From the NCBI RefSeq assembly GCF_900163695.1, contig NZ_FUIC01000009.1, positions 1 to 47,381 of the forward strand: 47,381 bases of DNA, in the 5' to 3' direction. Each line of letters starts with the position of its first letter. The stretch's first letter is position 1. This stretch comes from Gulosibacter sp. 10. Its GTDB lineage: Bacteria > Actinomycetota > Actinomycetes > Actinomycetales > Microbacteriaceae. Positions 1 to 7,882 of the stretch are shown in pieces. Position numbers and translations under genes: made by a program. Below the pieces are notes generated by a model. The model was not told the DNA's origin. It made no database searches and worked only from the letters and a program-made list of their open reading frames with translations.

Positions 1-70
1 TCTGCTCGAAGCCGGCGGTTTCAGACCTCGACTACACCCTCGTTCGTGAAGAGCCAGATACTGCGTAACC
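1..70 (+). pseudogene. Out-of-frame 5' remnant of the surface-anchored repeat gene
   Basis: The bases before the first long reading frame look like the end of another repeat of the same protein, split over two frames. In frame 3, positions 48-56 read E-E-P; in frame 2, positions 56-64 read R-Y-C and run straight into the downstream gene (V-T-V-R-A). Other repeats in the gene have E-P-G-R-Y-C at this place. Frame 2 is closed by TGA at 47-49 and frame 3 by TAA at 66-68. I infer a small indel, either a real inactivating mutation or a sequencing error. Only 70 bases are visible. Confidence 0.45.
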
Positions 71-3000
71 GTGCGTGCCACAGCCACGCCACGGGGAGGT
101 GAGTTCAGCGAAGCCTGGCAGACCTACACCTTCGCTGTCGGTGTCGACCCCCACACTGTGGAGGCCTGCGCGCCGAGCGAAGAGCTTCCGGCGCAGGAAG
201 ATCCGGACGAGGGGCTTTTCGAAGACGTCACCTACCTCCGTCACGGACACACCGACATCGGTACCCGTGTGGTCGACGACGAGCTGACCCTCTACGTGGG
301 AGATGAGACCAGCGGCGAACTCGAGTACACGGGTATTGAGGACATCATCATCGTCGGTAACGGTCCGTTCGTGGAACGGACCGTGGTGCAGAACGACCTC
401 ATCGATACCACTCTGATGGGAGACCCCGGCGACACCTACTATCAGTTCCACGCGAGAGGTAATGCGTTCAACTGGGCAGTGTGGCCTGGGCTCAACACGC
501 TCAATACGGGGGGAAACGGTTTTGAAGGGACGATTGACTTCTCAATTCTCGGGGTGGACGGCCCCGGCGACTTCGTATTGGAGAACGGCGCTGGCAGCCA
601 GTCACCGCCGAAGGTGCAAGGCGTTTATTACTCGAGTAATCCCGAACACGACCACGCCTACTCGTATCCGATGGTGAAGACCCATGTCCACATGAACTGG
701 ATGTTCAGCGAGCCCGGGCGGTACTGCATCAACGTCGAGGCGAAGGCGCGGGGCGCTACGGCGGACGGATCCGAGGACTCCGTGACCGGCATGGTGACCT
801 TCGTGGTCGGCGACGTCGACCTCGAGGGAATGCTGCCCTGCGAGCGCGATGATTCGGCAGAGGCCGTCGTGGACGCCGACCAGCCCATCGAACTCGCCAT
901 GTCGCAGGAACCGGTGATCTCGGACACAGACGCGTCGCTCGAACAGACCGCGCTCTTCCTCGACAAGGGCAAGCTCTCCATCGCGACTTCGAGCACGCAG
1001 AAGGCGGGCGACCCGGCCGTCTGGCGAGACCCCGAATCCATGGTGTTCACGAGCTCAAATCCGCATCGAAACCGAGGGTCGGTCCATCTGATCACCGGGA
1101 TGATCGAAGAACACCTGTCGAGCGATGTTCGAGTCGACATCGGCGAGGTCCAAGGCCCAGGCTCCTACCAGATGGTGTTCATCGGAGGGAAACCCCGAGT
1201 GGAGTCTGGCACCGATACCACCTCGGCCTCGATCTGGAAGGGCTGGACGGAGCGCTATACCGAACGATTCACCGCCGACGGCCAATACTGCGTGCCCGTC
1301 ACCTGGACGGCCGTGATCGACGGCAAGGAGCAGAGCGTCAGCAAGACCCTCACCTACGTCGTCAACCGCGGGCTGCCCGGCGATCCCGGATACACCGACC
1401 CCTCGCAGGTCACCCTGTGCTCGCAGGGCGGCGAGGGCGATGAACCCGATGAGAACCCCGGCGGCGAGGACCCCGGAGACAATCCGGGTGGCGGCGACAA
1501 CCCCGGTGGGGGCGGCAACCGTCCCCCCATCACCCGGGACGACTGGGACGTGCCGAACGCCTCGAAGACCAACTCGGGCGACCGCATCATCAACGACGGC
1601 CACGTGGACATCGCCTCCGTGCTCAACGGCAGCAGCCTCGACACGAAGATCAAGGACGACACCACAGGAACCGGAACTCCTGACTACCTGAACACTCAGG
1701 ACGTCGTGCTCCAAGTGCTGCCGGACGCCGCGACCCGGGTGACCTCGAAGAACCAGGAGTTCATCGCGAACGTCGGCGACATCGTCTGGCAGGTCAACGA
1801 GACCCCGCAGGACGGCCTGCTCTGGCCCGGATGGTCCACCGAGCGCGTGCCGCTCGACGCCACCCAGGGCGGCGTCGACTGGAAGCTCAACGACGTCTCC
1901 GGACCAGGCGAGGTCGCGGTGTTCGCCAACGGCCTGCAACAGGTGTACTTCAACACGAAGGACGGCATCACCGACGCCGACCGCTTCGAGATCCCCAAGA
2001 ACACCCACACGCACGCCAACTGGACGTTCACCGCCGAAGGCACCTACTGCATGGCCTGGGAGCGCTCCGCCACCCTCACCAACGGGCAGCGCGTCAGCGA
2101 CACCTTCGTCACCGCAATCGCCGTCGGCGAAGTCAGGGTCAAGGAGATCAACCCCGACCAGTGCTTCAAGGAACCGCCCGGCAAACCCGGCGAGGACAAA
2201 GCACCCCCGCCTCCCGTCGACCTCGACGAGGGGAACGCCGGCGAGGTGCAGGTCGTCGGCGCCGGCAAGGGCTTCACCCCCGGTCAGCTCGTGACCGTGC
2301 AGGTCGGCAAGGACTACGTCGGCCAGTGGGTGTACGCCTACCTCGGCACCAAGCCCATGGGCTGGGCCTACGTCGGCGAATCCGGAGCCATCCAGATCCG
2401 CCTGCCGGTCGACGCCCAACCCGGGGCGCACCGGCTCTCGATCACCGACCGCGACGGCAACCTGATCGGCTGGGACTCGATCAACGTCATCGCGCCACCG
2501 GCCACCTCGGGACCACGGGCGCAAACGGCAGACGGGCGGCCCGCCTCCCAGAACGTCGCACCACAGCAGTGCCTCGAAGGCGCCACCGTGCTCTCCGCCG
2601 GGCACATCGACTACGCCTCGCGAATCGTGAACGGCAAACTCGAATCCCTGCTCGGCGAGGACACCACCGGCACCAAGGTGTACCGAGAACCCTCCAGCAC
2701 CGTGCTCTGGCTCAAGCCGGCGGCGCACAGCGGAGGTACGTGGTCGGTGCCGCAGACGCAGGACCCGAACCTCATCTGGCTCGGATGGTCCACCGAAGGC
2801 CTCAACCGCGGCAACGCCCGAGGAACGGTGCAGTGGACCATCAACAGCATCGACGGTCCGGGCACGGTGCAGGTCTACACCGATGGCCCCTTCGGCGGCG
2901 TCGAGGAGATGGTGTTCAACAACGGCGGCTCCAAAGCGGTGAACCTGGGCGTGCACGCCCACGCCAACTGGAGCTTCTCCGCGGAGGGCATCTACCGCAT

Positions 3001-3394
3001 CAAGATGACCCAGACGGTCACCCTCGCCAACGGGCAGACCTCGAGCGACACCGAGACGCTCACCATCGCAGTCGGCAACGTCGACCCCTCCTCCGCCATC
3101 GGGAAGATCGACGACCCCAACTGCGGAGTGGTCTCCAACGCCGCGCTGCTCGGCGACGAGGACTCCGCGGCCGACGCCATGCTCTCCGCAGAGCAGGTCG
3201 CCGCCGAGGCGGCGCTCGCCGCCCGCGACCACCTGCCCGGCGACGGCAGCGGCGGCCTCTGGAACCCCTTCGAGGAACTCGCCGCCGGCAACCCGGTGCC
3301 GCTGCTCCTCAGCGTCCTCGGCGGCCTGCTCGCCACCGGCGCAGCGGGATCCGGATTCCTCTGGTGGCGACGCGGACGCATCCCGGCGCTCTGA
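71..3394 (+). CDS. Choice-of-anchor M / actinobacterial surface-anchored repeat protein, 5'-truncated
   Basis: This 1107-residue surface protein has several copies of the actinobacterial surface-anchored repeat (choice-of-anchor M type; such proteins are associated with 'anchored-repeat' ABC transporters). Residues 1-24 are the tail of a repeat, so the GTG at 71 is probably not the native start, and no signal peptide is seen. Full repeats lie at about 55-252, 505-695 and 840-1005. Each begins with a G-H-x-D motif (H60, H511, H845) and ends with H-x-H-x-N-W (H205/H207, H646/H648, H962/H964). A divergent copy at about 290-430 lacks both motifs. A Gly/Pro/Asp linker (about 450-495) and an Ig-like segment (about 715-815) separate the repeats. 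The C-terminus has one membrane segment (about 1076-1098) and a short basic tail, with no LPxTG. The role is unknown; metal binding by the His motifs is my inference. It may be a pseudogene if the upstream frameshift is real. Confidence 0.8.
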   Translation: MRATATPRGGEFSEAWQTYTFAVGVDPHTVEACAPSEELPAQEDPDEGLFEDVTYLRHGHTDIGTRVVDDELTLYVGDETSGELEYTGIEDIIIVGNGPFVERTVVQNDLIDTTLMGDPGDTYYQFHARGNAFNWAVWPGLNTLNTGGNGFEGTIDFSILGVDGPGDFVLENGAGSQSPPKVQGVYYSSNPEHDHAYSYPMVKTHVHMNWMFSEPGRYCINVEAKARGATADGSEDSVTGMVTFVVGDVDLEGMLPCERDDSAEAVVDADQPIELAMSQEPVISDTDASLEQTALFLDKGKLSIATSSTQKAGDPAVWRDPESMVFTSSNPHRNRGSVHLITGMIEEHLSSDVRVDIGEVQGPGSYQMVFIGGKPRVESGTDTTSASIWKGWTERYTERFTADGQYCVPVTWTAVIDGKEQSVSKTLTYVVNRGLPGDPGYTDPSQVTLCSQGGEGDEPDENPGGEDPGDNPGGGDNPGGGGNRPPITRDDWDVPNASKTNSGDRIINDGHVDIASVLNGSSLDTKIKDDTTGTGTPDYLNTQDVVLQVLPDAATRVTSKNQEFIANVGDIVWQVNETPQDGLLWPGWSTERVPLDATQGGVDWKLNDVSGPGEVAVFANGLQQVYFNTKDGITDADRFEIPKNTHTHANWTFTAEGTYCMAWERSATLTNGQRVSDTFVTAIAVGEVRVKEINPDQCFKEPPGKPGEDKAPPPPVDLDEGNAGEVQVVGAGKGFTPGQLVTVQVGKDYVGQWVYAYLGTKPMGWAYVGESGAIQIRLPVDAQPGAHRLSITDRDGNLIGWDSINVIAPPATSGPRAQTADGRPASQNVAPQQCLEGATVLSAGHIDYASRIVNGKLESLLGEDTTGTKVYREPSSTVLWLKPAAHSGGTWSVPQTQDPNLIWLGWSTEGLNRGNARGTVQWTINSIDGPGTVQVYTDGPFGGVEEMVFNNGGSKAVNLGVHAHANWSFSAEGIYRIKMTQTVTLANGQTSSDTETLTIAVGNVDPSSAIGKIDDPNCGVVSNAALLGDEDSAADAMLSAEQVAAEAALAARDHLPGDGSGGLWNPFEELAAGNPVPLLLSVLGGLLATGAAGSGFLWWRRGRIPAL

Positions 3395-3400
3395 ACCGGC

Positions 3401-3434
3401 CGGGCGGTGGCGGGAATCACCTCGCCACCGCCCG
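3401..3434 (+). terminator. Hairpin after the first surface-protein gene
   Basis: A perfect 12-bp stem (3401-3412 with 3423-3434, loop 10) begins six bases after the stop codon. There is no T-tract, as is common for high-GC actinobacterial terminators. It could also reduce read-through into the next gene. Confidence 0.5.
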
Positions 3435-3537
3435 TGCAGGCCGCCGGCGCCCGACCGGGCCGCGCGGCACCGCCCCGCACCCGCACCGCGACCAGTACCC
3501 GAACTCCCCGACCAGCACCCTGAAAGACCACGCAACC

Positions 3538-4605
3538 ATGACCTCCACCACCCGACCACGGCACGGGGCCCGAGCCAGCCTCGCCCTCACCCTCGCGGCA
3601 GCGCTGTTCGGCGCACCAGCCGCGGCATACGCCGACACGGACCCCGACCTCGACCAGCAGCTCGACGACCTCGGCATCGTCCACGGCCAGCACGTCCTCG
3701 ACGCCGGCCACGTCGACATGGGGCCGAAGTTCGACGAGAACGGCGAATGGCAGCTGCTCATCCACGACGACGCCGCCAGAGCGGACGCGAACGCCACCAG
3801 CGTCTGGCGCTACCCGGAGGAGACCGTCTTCCACGTCGGCGACGAAGCGATCCTGCCCGCACCGGACGATCCCGCCTTCGACTTCGTCGGCGTCGACCCC
3901 GGCACCGACGTGTGGGTCGTGCCGCAAACCCAGAACGAAGAGGTCGTCTGGCTCGGCTGGAACACCCAGGACCCCGAAGTGATGCAGCGGCTCGACCGCG
4001 GCGTCACCCTCACCCTCACCGGCGTGCAGGGCCCCGGCAGCATGACCGCCTACCTGCAAGCAGGCAACTTCGGCGGCCCCGAACTGCTCTGGGACTCCAA
4101 GAACCCCGAACCGCAGCCCATCTGGGTCGACACCAACACCCACACCCACGCCAACTGGGTCTTCACCGAGCCCGGCGTCTACCTCGTCCAACTCGAGGTG
4201 GCCGCCGACCTCGCCGACGGCACCACGGTGAGCGACACCCAGCTCCTCCGCTTCGCCGTCGGCACCGCCACCAACCCGCAGAACGCCTTCGCCGCCACCT
4301 GGGAGGGCGAAGCCCCGCCCGAGGAGCCGGAGAGCCAGGAACAGCAGCAGGACGGCGAAGACGGGCAGCAGCCGCAGCCGGACGCCGTGCCCGCGCCCTC
4401 CTGGTTCGACGACCCCGTCGTGCTCACGCTCGTCATCCTCATCGTCGTCGTGGCCGTGGGCCTGGTGGTCGGCCTCATCGTCTCGATCGCGCGGGGTCGC
4501 CGTCTCCGCCAGAAGGTCCGGGCCTCACGGGCGAGCGCGGCGGCAGCCGCAACGGATGCTGCCGAGAGCAGCACCGAGGACGACGAGGAAGGATCGCAGC
4601 GATGA
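3538..4605 (+). CDS. Choice-of-anchor M domain protein with signal peptide and C-terminal membrane anchor
   Basis: This 355-residue protein has a signal peptide (basic start, hydrophobic stretch to about residue 30, cleavage near A-Y-A) and a single surface-anchored repeat at about 48-255. The repeat carries both motifs of the family, G-H-V-D (H58, D60) and H-T-H-A-N-W (H202, H204). A Glu/Gln-rich linker leads to a membrane helix (about 291-316) and a basic, then acidic, cytoplasmic tail. It is a compact version of the preceding 1107-residue protein. Its stop codon overlaps the start of the transglycosylase gene (ATGA), so the two are probably co-translated. Family assignment is secure from the repeat; function is unknown. 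Confidence 0.85.
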   Translation: MTSTTRPRHGARASLALTLAAALFGAPAAAYADTDPDLDQQLDDLGIVHGQHVLDAGHVDMGPKFDENGEWQLLIHDDAARADANATSVWRYPEETVFHVGDEAILPAPDDPAFDFVGVDPGTDVWVVPQTQNEEVVWLGWNTQDPEVMQRLDRGVTLTLTGVQGPGSMTAYLQAGNFGGPELLWDSKNPEPQPIWVDTNTHTHANWVFTEPGVYLVQLEVAADLADGTTVSDTQLLRFAVGTATNPQNAFAATWEGEAPPEEPESQEQQQDGEDGQQPQPDAVPAPSWFDDPVVLTLVILIVVVAVGLVVGLIVSIARGRRLRQKVRASRASAAAAATDAAESSTEDDEEGSQR

Positions 4606-5444
4606 CCCTGCTGGACCCGCCGACCATGGAAAACGGCGAAGAACCCCAAGACGCGACCGACCGGAAGCCTCGCAAGGGCTGGCTGCTGCCGGCCCTCACG
4701 ATCGGCTGCGCCGTACTCGCCATCGGCTGTCTCGTGCTCGGCCTGTTCGGGCAATCGCTGCTGCAGCCCGCCGAGGCGATGCCCGAACGGGTCGCCCCAG
4801 AGGAGGAGAACCTCCCGCCCCAGGACGAGAGCCCGGACCCGACCATGCCGGCACTCGGCCAGGACGACGGCGAGCTCATCGTCTACGAACTCGCGGACCC
4901 GGCCTGGGTCGCGCAGATCGCCAGCAAGACCGGCATCCCCGAGCGCGCGATGGCCGCATACGCCGGCGCCGCGCTCTGGGCCTCCGCCGAATTCCCCTCC
5001 TGCGGGCTCGGCTGGAACACGCTCGCCGCGATCGGCCTGGTGGAGAGCGAGCACGGCAGCATCGACGGCGGCAGCATCGGCAACGACGGCATCGCCTCGC
5101 CGGAGATCATCGGCATCCCACTCGACGGGACATCGACCGATTCCATCCCCGACACCGACGGCGGCGCGCTGGACGGCGACAGCGAGTGGGACCGCGCCGT
5201 CGGTCCCATGCAGTTCATCCCCGCCACCTGGCAGCAGCACGGGATGGACGGCAACGGCGACGGCGTCGCCGACCCGCACAACATCGACGACGCCGCCGTC
5301 AGCGCAGCCGCCTACCTGTGCTCGAGCGGCGGCGACCTCACCCAGCCCGAGAACTGGATCGTCGCAGTGGAGGCCTACAACTCCTCCGTGGAGTACAACA
5401 ACCGCGTCGCCGAGGCCGCCAACCAGTATGCGGCCGCGCAGTAG
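4602..5444 (+). CDS. Membrane-anchored lytic transglycosylase-like protein
   Basis: This 280-residue protein probably cleaves peptidoglycan glycan strands outside the membrane. It has a short charged cytoplasmic N-terminus, one membrane helix (about 27-48), an acidic linker, and a lysozyme-like SLT/MltB-type domain at about 110-275. Visible family marks are the catalytic-glutamate region G-L-V-E-S-E-H-G (E148 the likely acid), V-G-P-M-Q-F-I-P-A-T-W, a D-x-N-x-D-x-x-x-D-P loop that resembles a calcium site, A-A-A-Y-L-C, and A-V-x-A-Y-N. It overlaps the preceding surface-protein gene by four bases. The coupling suggests local wall remodelling for insertion or exposure of the surface proteins; this is inference. 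Confidence 0.87.
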   Translation: MTLLDPPTMENGEEPQDATDRKPRKGWLLPALTIGCAVLAIGCLVLGLFGQSLLQPAEAMPERVAPEEENLPPQDESPDPTMPALGQDDGELIVYELADPAWVAQIASKTGIPERAMAAYAGAALWASAEFPSCGLGWNTLAAIGLVESEHGSIDGGSIGNDGIASPEIIGIPLDGTSTDSIPDTDGGALDGDSEWDRAVGPMQFIPATWQQHGMDGNGDGVADPHNIDDAAVSAAAYLCSSGGDLTQPENWIVAVEAYNSSVEYNNRVAEAANQYAAAQ

Positions 5445-5504
5445 TCGCGCCGTCGTCGAGCGGACGCCCCGCGGCCCCGTCCTGCGTGCCGTCCGTCATC
5501 GCAC

Positions 5505-6374
5505 TCAGCCGCGGTAGGGGAACCCGTGGGGGAGGGCCTGCGTCGACTGCGCGATGCGCTCGACGCGGGTCCTGCGGCGCTCGATGCCCTGGTACTCGCG
5601 CTCGCGGCGGAGCACGGCGACCCCGAGCACGAAGGTCTCCGCATCCACGTCCGGGATGGGATGCACGTGCGGGCGGGCCTGCCGGGCGAGCACCCCCGCG
5701 AGCTGCTGCCGAGCCCGGGGGTCCAGGCGCTCGGCCTGCAGGAAGAAGTCGTGCATCCGGCGCGCGACCGGGTCGGGGAGCTTCGAGACGTCCGCGACCG
5801 CCGCCCATCCCTGCAGCACGGGCGGCAGTCGCAGGTCGAGCGGCACCGGCCGCCGCACCCGCTCGAGCTGCGCGTAGGTGCCCGCGAGCATGTCGCCGAA
5901 GCGCTTCGCCCGCGGGTTGAGGAGCCCCACGAGGATCGCGACGGAGCCGAAGGTGATGAAGACCTCGAAGAGCCCGAGCAGGGCGCGCACGAAGGCGTGG
6001 CGGAAGCCGATGGCCCCGCCGTCGTCGCGCACCACGCGGACGCCGAAGATCAGCTTGCCGAGCGACCGGCCGTGGCTGAGCGTCTCGACCGTGACGGGGA
6101 CGAAGATGAACCAGAGCACGGTCCAGGACACCTGCAGCACGGGCAGCCACGCCTCGGAGATGGTGGAGCCGGTGAAGTACATCCAGTTCGTGAGCAGCCA
6201 GCCGAGCGCGAACAGCGACAGGATGTAGAGCAGCAGCGTGACCGCCAGGTCGATCGCCGCCCCGCCGGCACGGGAGAGGAAGCCCGCCGAGGGGACTCCC
6301 AGGGCGACGCCCTCGCCGATGACGATGTCGTCTTCGTCGAAGGAGATGCTGCTCGCCGTCGTTGAGGTGCTCAT
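5505..6374 (-). CDS. RDD family membrane protein
   Basis: This 289-residue protein has an RDD domain at about 25-165, with the characteristic R-A-G-G-A-A-I-D near the first helix and G-K-L-I-F-G-V-R-V-V-R-D-D after the third. The C-terminal 120 residues are hydrophilic and Arg-rich, with no recognised domain. RDD proteins are poorly characterised; some have been linked to ion transport. It ends convergently with the transglycosylase gene and starts only 16 bases from the divergent SpoIIM-family gene. This RDD/SpoIIM pair commonly accompanies the MoxR-DUF58 cluster in Microbacteriaceae. The ATG at 6374 was chosen because the domain begins soon after it; no clear Shine-Dalgarno is visible. Confidence 0.85.
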   Translation of the reverse strand: MSTSTTASSISFDEDDIVIGEGVALGVPSAGFLSRAGGAAIDLAVTLLLYILSLFALGWLLTNWMYFTGSTISEAWLPVLQVSWTVLWFIFVPVTVETLSHGRSLGKLIFGVRVVRDDGGAIGFRHAFVRALLGLFEVFITFGSVAILVGLLNPRAKRFGDMLAGTYAQLERVRRPVPLDLRLPPVLQGWAAVADVSKLPDPVARRMHDFFLQAERLDPRARQQLAGVLARQARPHVHPIPDVDAETFVLGVAVLRREREYQGIERRRTRVERIAQSTQALPHGFPYRG

Positions 6375-6390
6375 GCCATCATTGCACCAC

Positions 6391-7386
6391 ATGGATATCG
6401 ACGCGTACACGAGAGCGCACCACGGCGAATGGCAGCGGGTGCGCGAGCTGTCGCGGTCGCGTCGGCTCAGCGGTGCGCAGTCCGACGAGCTCATCGCCGG
6501 GTACCAGGAGGGCGCGACCGATCTCTCGGCGCTGCGCACCACCTACGGCGAGACCTCCGAGACCACGATGCTGTCGGTCGTCCTCTCGCAGGCGCGCATG
6601 CGCTTCACCCGGCTGCGCCGCAATCCGCTGCTCTCGCTCCGGGAGTTCTTCGTCGAGCAGCTGCCCGCCGCGCTCTACCGGGTGCGCTGGTGGACGCTCA
6701 TCGCCGCCCTGCTCACGATCGGCATCGGCGTCTTCTCGTACCTGTGGCACATGTCGAATCCGGCGATCCTGCAGTTCTACGGCACGCAGGCCAATCTGCA
6801 GCAGTACGCCGAAGAGGACTTCATCAACTACTACTCGGAGTTCTCGGAGACCGAGTTCGCGGCCAGGGTCTTCACCAACAACGCCTTCATCGCGGTGCAG
6901 TGCATCGCCTTCGGCATCACCGGGCTCTGGCCGCTCGTCGTGATCATCCAGAACGCGGTGGGGCTGGGCATGTCGGCGGCGGTGCTCGCCTCCTTCGGCC
7001 ACCTCGACGCGTTCTTCCTCTGGATCGCGCCGCACGGTCTGCTCGAGATGACGATGGTGTTCGTCGCGGCCGGTACCGGCTTCGCCGTGTTCTGGTCGCT
7101 GATCGTGCCGGGGCCGCGCACGAGGATGGAGGCGCTCGGCCGGGCCGGGCGCACGCTCGTGATCGTCGCGGTCGGCACCACGATCTTCCTCTTCATCTCC
7201 GGACTCGTGGAAGGATTCGTGACCCGACAGGACTGGCCCTGGGCAGTGAAGATCGGGATCGGGGCGCTCGCGCTCGCGAGCTATCTGACCTACGCGCTCG
7301 TGCTCGGGCGCAGGGCGCACCGCGCCGGCCACGACGGCGACCTGCGCGAATCGGAGGCCGGCTACACCCGCGTGCACGCCGACTGA
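6391..7386 (+). CDS. Stage II sporulation protein M (SpoIIM/DUF95) family membrane protein
   Basis: This 331-residue integral membrane protein begins with a soluble Arg-rich region (residues 1-95), followed by about six hydrophobic helices between 105 and 315. The segment with R-V-F-T-N-N-A-F-I-A-V-Q-C-I-A-F-G and the later H-G-L-L-E-M are typical of the SpoIIM/DUF95 family. In non-sporulating actinobacteria the function is not known; the family name comes from the Bacillus engulfment protein. It is divergent from the RDD gene and convergent with the DUF58 gene, across a repeat-filled gap. The ATG at 6391 has no clear ribosome-binding site, so a leaderless transcript is possible. Confidence 0.85.
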   Translation: MDIDAYTRAHHGEWQRVRELSRSRRLSGAQSDELIAGYQEGATDLSALRTTYGETSETTMLSVVLSQARMRFTRLRRNPLLSLREFFVEQLPAALYRVRWWTLIAALLTIGIGVFSYLWHMSNPAILQFYGTQANLQQYAEEDFINYYSEFSETEFAARVFTNNAFIAVQCIAFGITGLWPLVVIIQNAVGLGMSAAVLASFGHLDAFFLWIAPHGLLEMTMVFVAAGTGFAVFWSLIVPGPRTRMEALGRAGRTLVIVAVGTTIFLFISGLVEGFVTRQDWPWAVKIGIGALALASYLTYALVLGRRAHRAGHDGDLRESEAGYTRVHAD

Positions 7387-7430
7387 CGCCGGGGCTGTGC
7401 GGCCGGGCCTCCGGAGGACGCTGCCCCTGC

Positions 7431-7545
7431 GCAGGCCTCGGCGGTCGGCTCACTCGGTGGGCCTCGGTGGTCGGTTCACCTCGTAGGTATCGGCGGTCAG
7501 CTCGCCCCGCAGGCATCGTGACGTCCCACTGCGCAGGCATCGGGG
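7431..7545. repeat. Degenerate 26-bp tandem repeat, about 5 copies
   Basis: The motif G-C-A-G-G-C-C-T-C-G-G and variants recurs with anchor bases at 7436, 7462, 7488, 7514 and 7538 (steps 26, 26, 26, 24). The copies are imperfect. The array begins 45 bases after the stop of the SpoIIM-family gene, in the gap between two convergent genes. No protein-coding gene is convincing in this gap (7387-7882). Confidence 0.65.
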
Positions 7546-7648
7546 CGGATGGCGCCGGCGCGGACGTATGCGCGTCGGCTCGGCTATGCGTCCCAAGCAG
7601 GTGTCGGGATGCTGCGAGGCGGCGTGCTTCGGGCGAGGGCGTCGGCCC

Positions 7649-7855
7649 GGGTTGGGGTGGATGGCCTGGCCGGGCGTGTATGCGGCGTGGTGGCGCTATG
7701 TGCCCCGAACCCGGGGCGGCGGGTGAGTGCGCTGTCCCGGGTTGGGGTGGATGGCCTGGCCGTGCGCATATGCGGCGTGGCGGGGCTATGTGCCCGGAAC
7801 TGGGAGGCGGCGGGTGAGTGCGCTGTCCCGGGTTGGGGTGGATGGCGCCGGCGCG
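7649..7855. repeat. 90/91-bp imperfect tandem repeat, about 2.2 copies
   Basis: The unit starting GTTGGGGTGGATGGC occurs at 7651, 7741 and 7832 (steps 90 and 91). The first two units are nearly identical, including TGCGGCGTGG and GGCGGGTGAGTGCGCTGTCCCGG, and the third is cut after about 25 bases. A weaker related copy (GGGGCGGATGGCGCCGGCGCGG) lies near 7542. The repeats reach to within about 30 bases of the DUF58 stop codon. This and the 26-bp array account for the 496-base gene-free gap. Confidence 0.7.
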
Positions 7856-7882
7856 GGCCCATCCGGTGCGGGCGCGCCCGGA

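Noticed and set aside
1055-3559. Open frame of 834 codons antisense to the surface-repeat gene
   Set aside because: Gly/Val/Asp/His-biased shadow translation; the + strand shows repeated conserved domains.
7431-7855. CRISPR array
   Set aside because: The repeats are adjacent, diverged and have no unique spacers of regular length; no cas genes.
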